Assembly: GCF_008831285.2 (NCBI RefSeq)
Contig: NC_045143.1
Location: 16,776,464 to 16,840,463 of the forward strand
Length of the DNA: 64,000 nt
Direction of reading: 5' to 3'
From: Nymphaea colorata
Taxonomy: Eukaryota; Streptophyta; Magnoliopsida; Nymphaeales; Nymphaeaceae
Part shown: positions 62,501 through 64,000 of the stretch, piece after piece
Numbering within the stretch: the stretch's first letter is position 1
How the letters are laid out: each line of letters opens with the position of its first letter
Made by a program: the position numbers and the translations under genes
The notes under the pieces: model-generated
Seen by the model: the letters and a program-made list of their open reading frames with translations, nothing else
Database searches by the model: none
What the model was told of the DNA's origin: nothing

Positions 62501-63753
62501 CTTGACAGATATTATATTGAACCCTATAAACCAAATTTTTTTTATTATTTATTGGTGAAGATGTTGTTTCTTAGACAACAGAATTTAATACGTATTCAGT
62601 TGTTGAGTTTGCGATCTAGTTTCAGATTTTCAATCAGAAGTTAAGACTCGTCTATATACAACACGATAAAACAAATGCTAAGTTTGGTTTGGTTAAAAAA
62701 ATTTTTTAAAAAAAATCAAATTTTGTGATAACCTGGTTTTTTTGAATAACTTATTTTTTACATGATTTCTATGTTTAGGTGACAACAAAAACGACGCTTT
62801 CTGTCAAAAGACTATTGGAGAGACCAGTTGGAGTGCTATGTTACAATTTGCCAAACCTTCAAGATATCATGACTTTGCAGCACAGTTGATTAGAGATTGG
62901 TTCATGACAAACACAACCCCCAAAATTAAGCAAGTTGACTTAGTTGCAGCTCAGTTGCGTTAATATTAGTTTATGGCAAACACAACCCGGAGCTCAAACG
63001 ACTTGACTTGGGTCATGTTACTCAGGCTACCATTCAAGAAAATCCCTAACGATATTGACAAGTTGTCCCTAACAGTCTACATTATTTTATTGAAGTTGGT
63101 ATAGAGTTTAGAAATTTCCTGCCATAGTCAATATTGCTTTTTAAAATATTGAATGGAAACAGAAGGAAATATGGCGCGGTGTAACCTGAGAATGAAAGTT
63201 AAAACAATTAAGACTAAATCTGTGTTTTGAAAAATCTTTAAGCTTCTCGTCGGGATCTTGGTTAGGTGATATCCTGTAGGGCGGTTTATATTTATTTAAC
63301 TTTGGACGAGCATACATTTTTAATTAGTTTCATTTTCATCCCTAACCCTTTCGCTTCTTGAGAAATTAGCTTTTCTTCATTTTAAATCAACCTTTTATAT
63401 GTGGATGTTTCATTGTTTCCAAAATTTATTCACGTTAAAAAAAATATTCCTAACTTTCCTAGTGTTGAAATTCGGAACCTGATCCCCATGTAATTTGCGG
63501 GGTTAAGAATGTTATAACGTTATGCTTCTGCAGCGTTACTCTGAACTCCATGTATTTAAAGTGGGTTAGCATCTGTTATATTTGAATTGGAAAGTGACGT
63601 TATATAACTGTGTTTTCCATTTTAACGTTTACTTCTAACGCGTCTAAAAGTTTAACTGGAGTTATGGGGAGCCTTCGGGGCTGGGCGGGAAGACAATTCA
63701 CATTCTTGGGGTGAGGTGGGGCTCAAGCTCAAGCTCAAACTAAACTATTCTGA

Positions 63754-63759
63754 CACGTG
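63754..63759. promoter_or_regulatory. G-box core near the right edge
   Basis: GACACGTGTTGC contains CACGTG. Further ACGT cores (CCACGTCC near 63,851, ACACGTCT near 63,882, GACGTGCT near 63,902) follow within 150 bp. Together they look like the promoter of a gene starting to the right, which is inference. Confidence 0.3.
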
Positions 63760-64000
63760 TTGCATCATTCTTGAGTGGCATCAAAGTAATATCTGAGGAG
63801 CAGGTTACATTGACTGGGAGCTGCGGGACCCACAACCCTGCTTTCCGTCCACGTCCTTTCTCCGTTGTCTCCTCCGCGCGACACGTCTGATGTTTAGAGC
63901 GACGTGCTTTCTTTGAAAATTACCTGTTTGACACGACCTGTCGGGGGTGTCCGCCCACGGCAAGCACGGGCGCTTTTGTCATTTTACTACGATGCCTCCT

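Larger units (their letters stand above)
61001..64000. other. Right-hand intergenic sequence
   Basis: AT-rich sequence with one unrecognised open frame (62,051-62,500). From about 63,650 to the end the base composition rises and ACGT motifs appear, which could be the promoter of a gene beyond the window. No gene was recognised. Confidence 0.55.

Noticed and set aside
1-64000. CRISPR arrays, operons, prokaryotic or organellar insertions
   Set aside because: No spaced identical repeats with unique spacers were seen. All recognisable genes are intron-bearing plant nuclear genes, and no chloroplast or mitochondrial gene segment was recognised.

Overview
This is nuclear DNA from a flowering plant. 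Every recognisable gene is a plant gene split by GT-AG introns. The introns and spacers are AT-rich, with many microsatellites, short tandem duplications and decayed retroelement pieces. The protein families (LONESOME HIGHWAY-type bHLH, PMT methyltransferase, SMO2, clade A PP2C) are general to angiosperms, so I cannot place the species. Long introns in otherwise ordinary genes and a spread-out layout suggest a moderately repeat-rich genome.

Six protein-coding genes can be supported, and the five complete ones have exon phases that close without a gap. From left to right: (1) 1083-4157, plus strand, 3' part of a LONESOME HIGHWAY-like atypical bHLH regulator, its N-terminal exons lying left of the window. 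(2) 4508-14537, minus strand, convergent with gene 1, an 11-exon seven-bladed RCC1-family propeller of 448 aa. (3) 19524-27369, plus strand, a 9-exon PMT11-type Golgi methyltransferase of 687 aa. (4) 32457-33311, plus strand, a 67-aa mitochondrial COX7a-like protein with a probable 2.8 kb intron in its leader. (5) 42901-49063, plus strand, a 7-exon SMO2 sterol C4-methyl oxidase of 264 aa. (6) 57292-59807, minus strand, a 4-exon clade A protein phosphatase 2C (ABA co-receptor type) of 424 aa.

The genes do unrelated jobs: vascular patterning, propeller scaffold, cell-wall polysaccharide methylation, respiration, sterol synthesis and ABA signalling. I see no gene cluster. The spacers (14.6-19.4, 27.4-29.5, 33.4-42.5, 49.1-57.3 and 59.8-64 kb) hold no recognisable intact gene.

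The most interesting structural feature is a decayed second copy of the RCC1 gene's first exon and flanking intron, lying inside intron 1 about 1.93 kb from the working copy. Others are a degraded LINE-type fragment in intron 2 of the same gene, upstream ORFs before PMT11, a cluster of ABA-response-like motifs upstream of the PP2C, a run of 22 G next to a GC-rich gene-free patch, and several recent tandem duplications. I found no CRISPR array, operon or clearly novel system.
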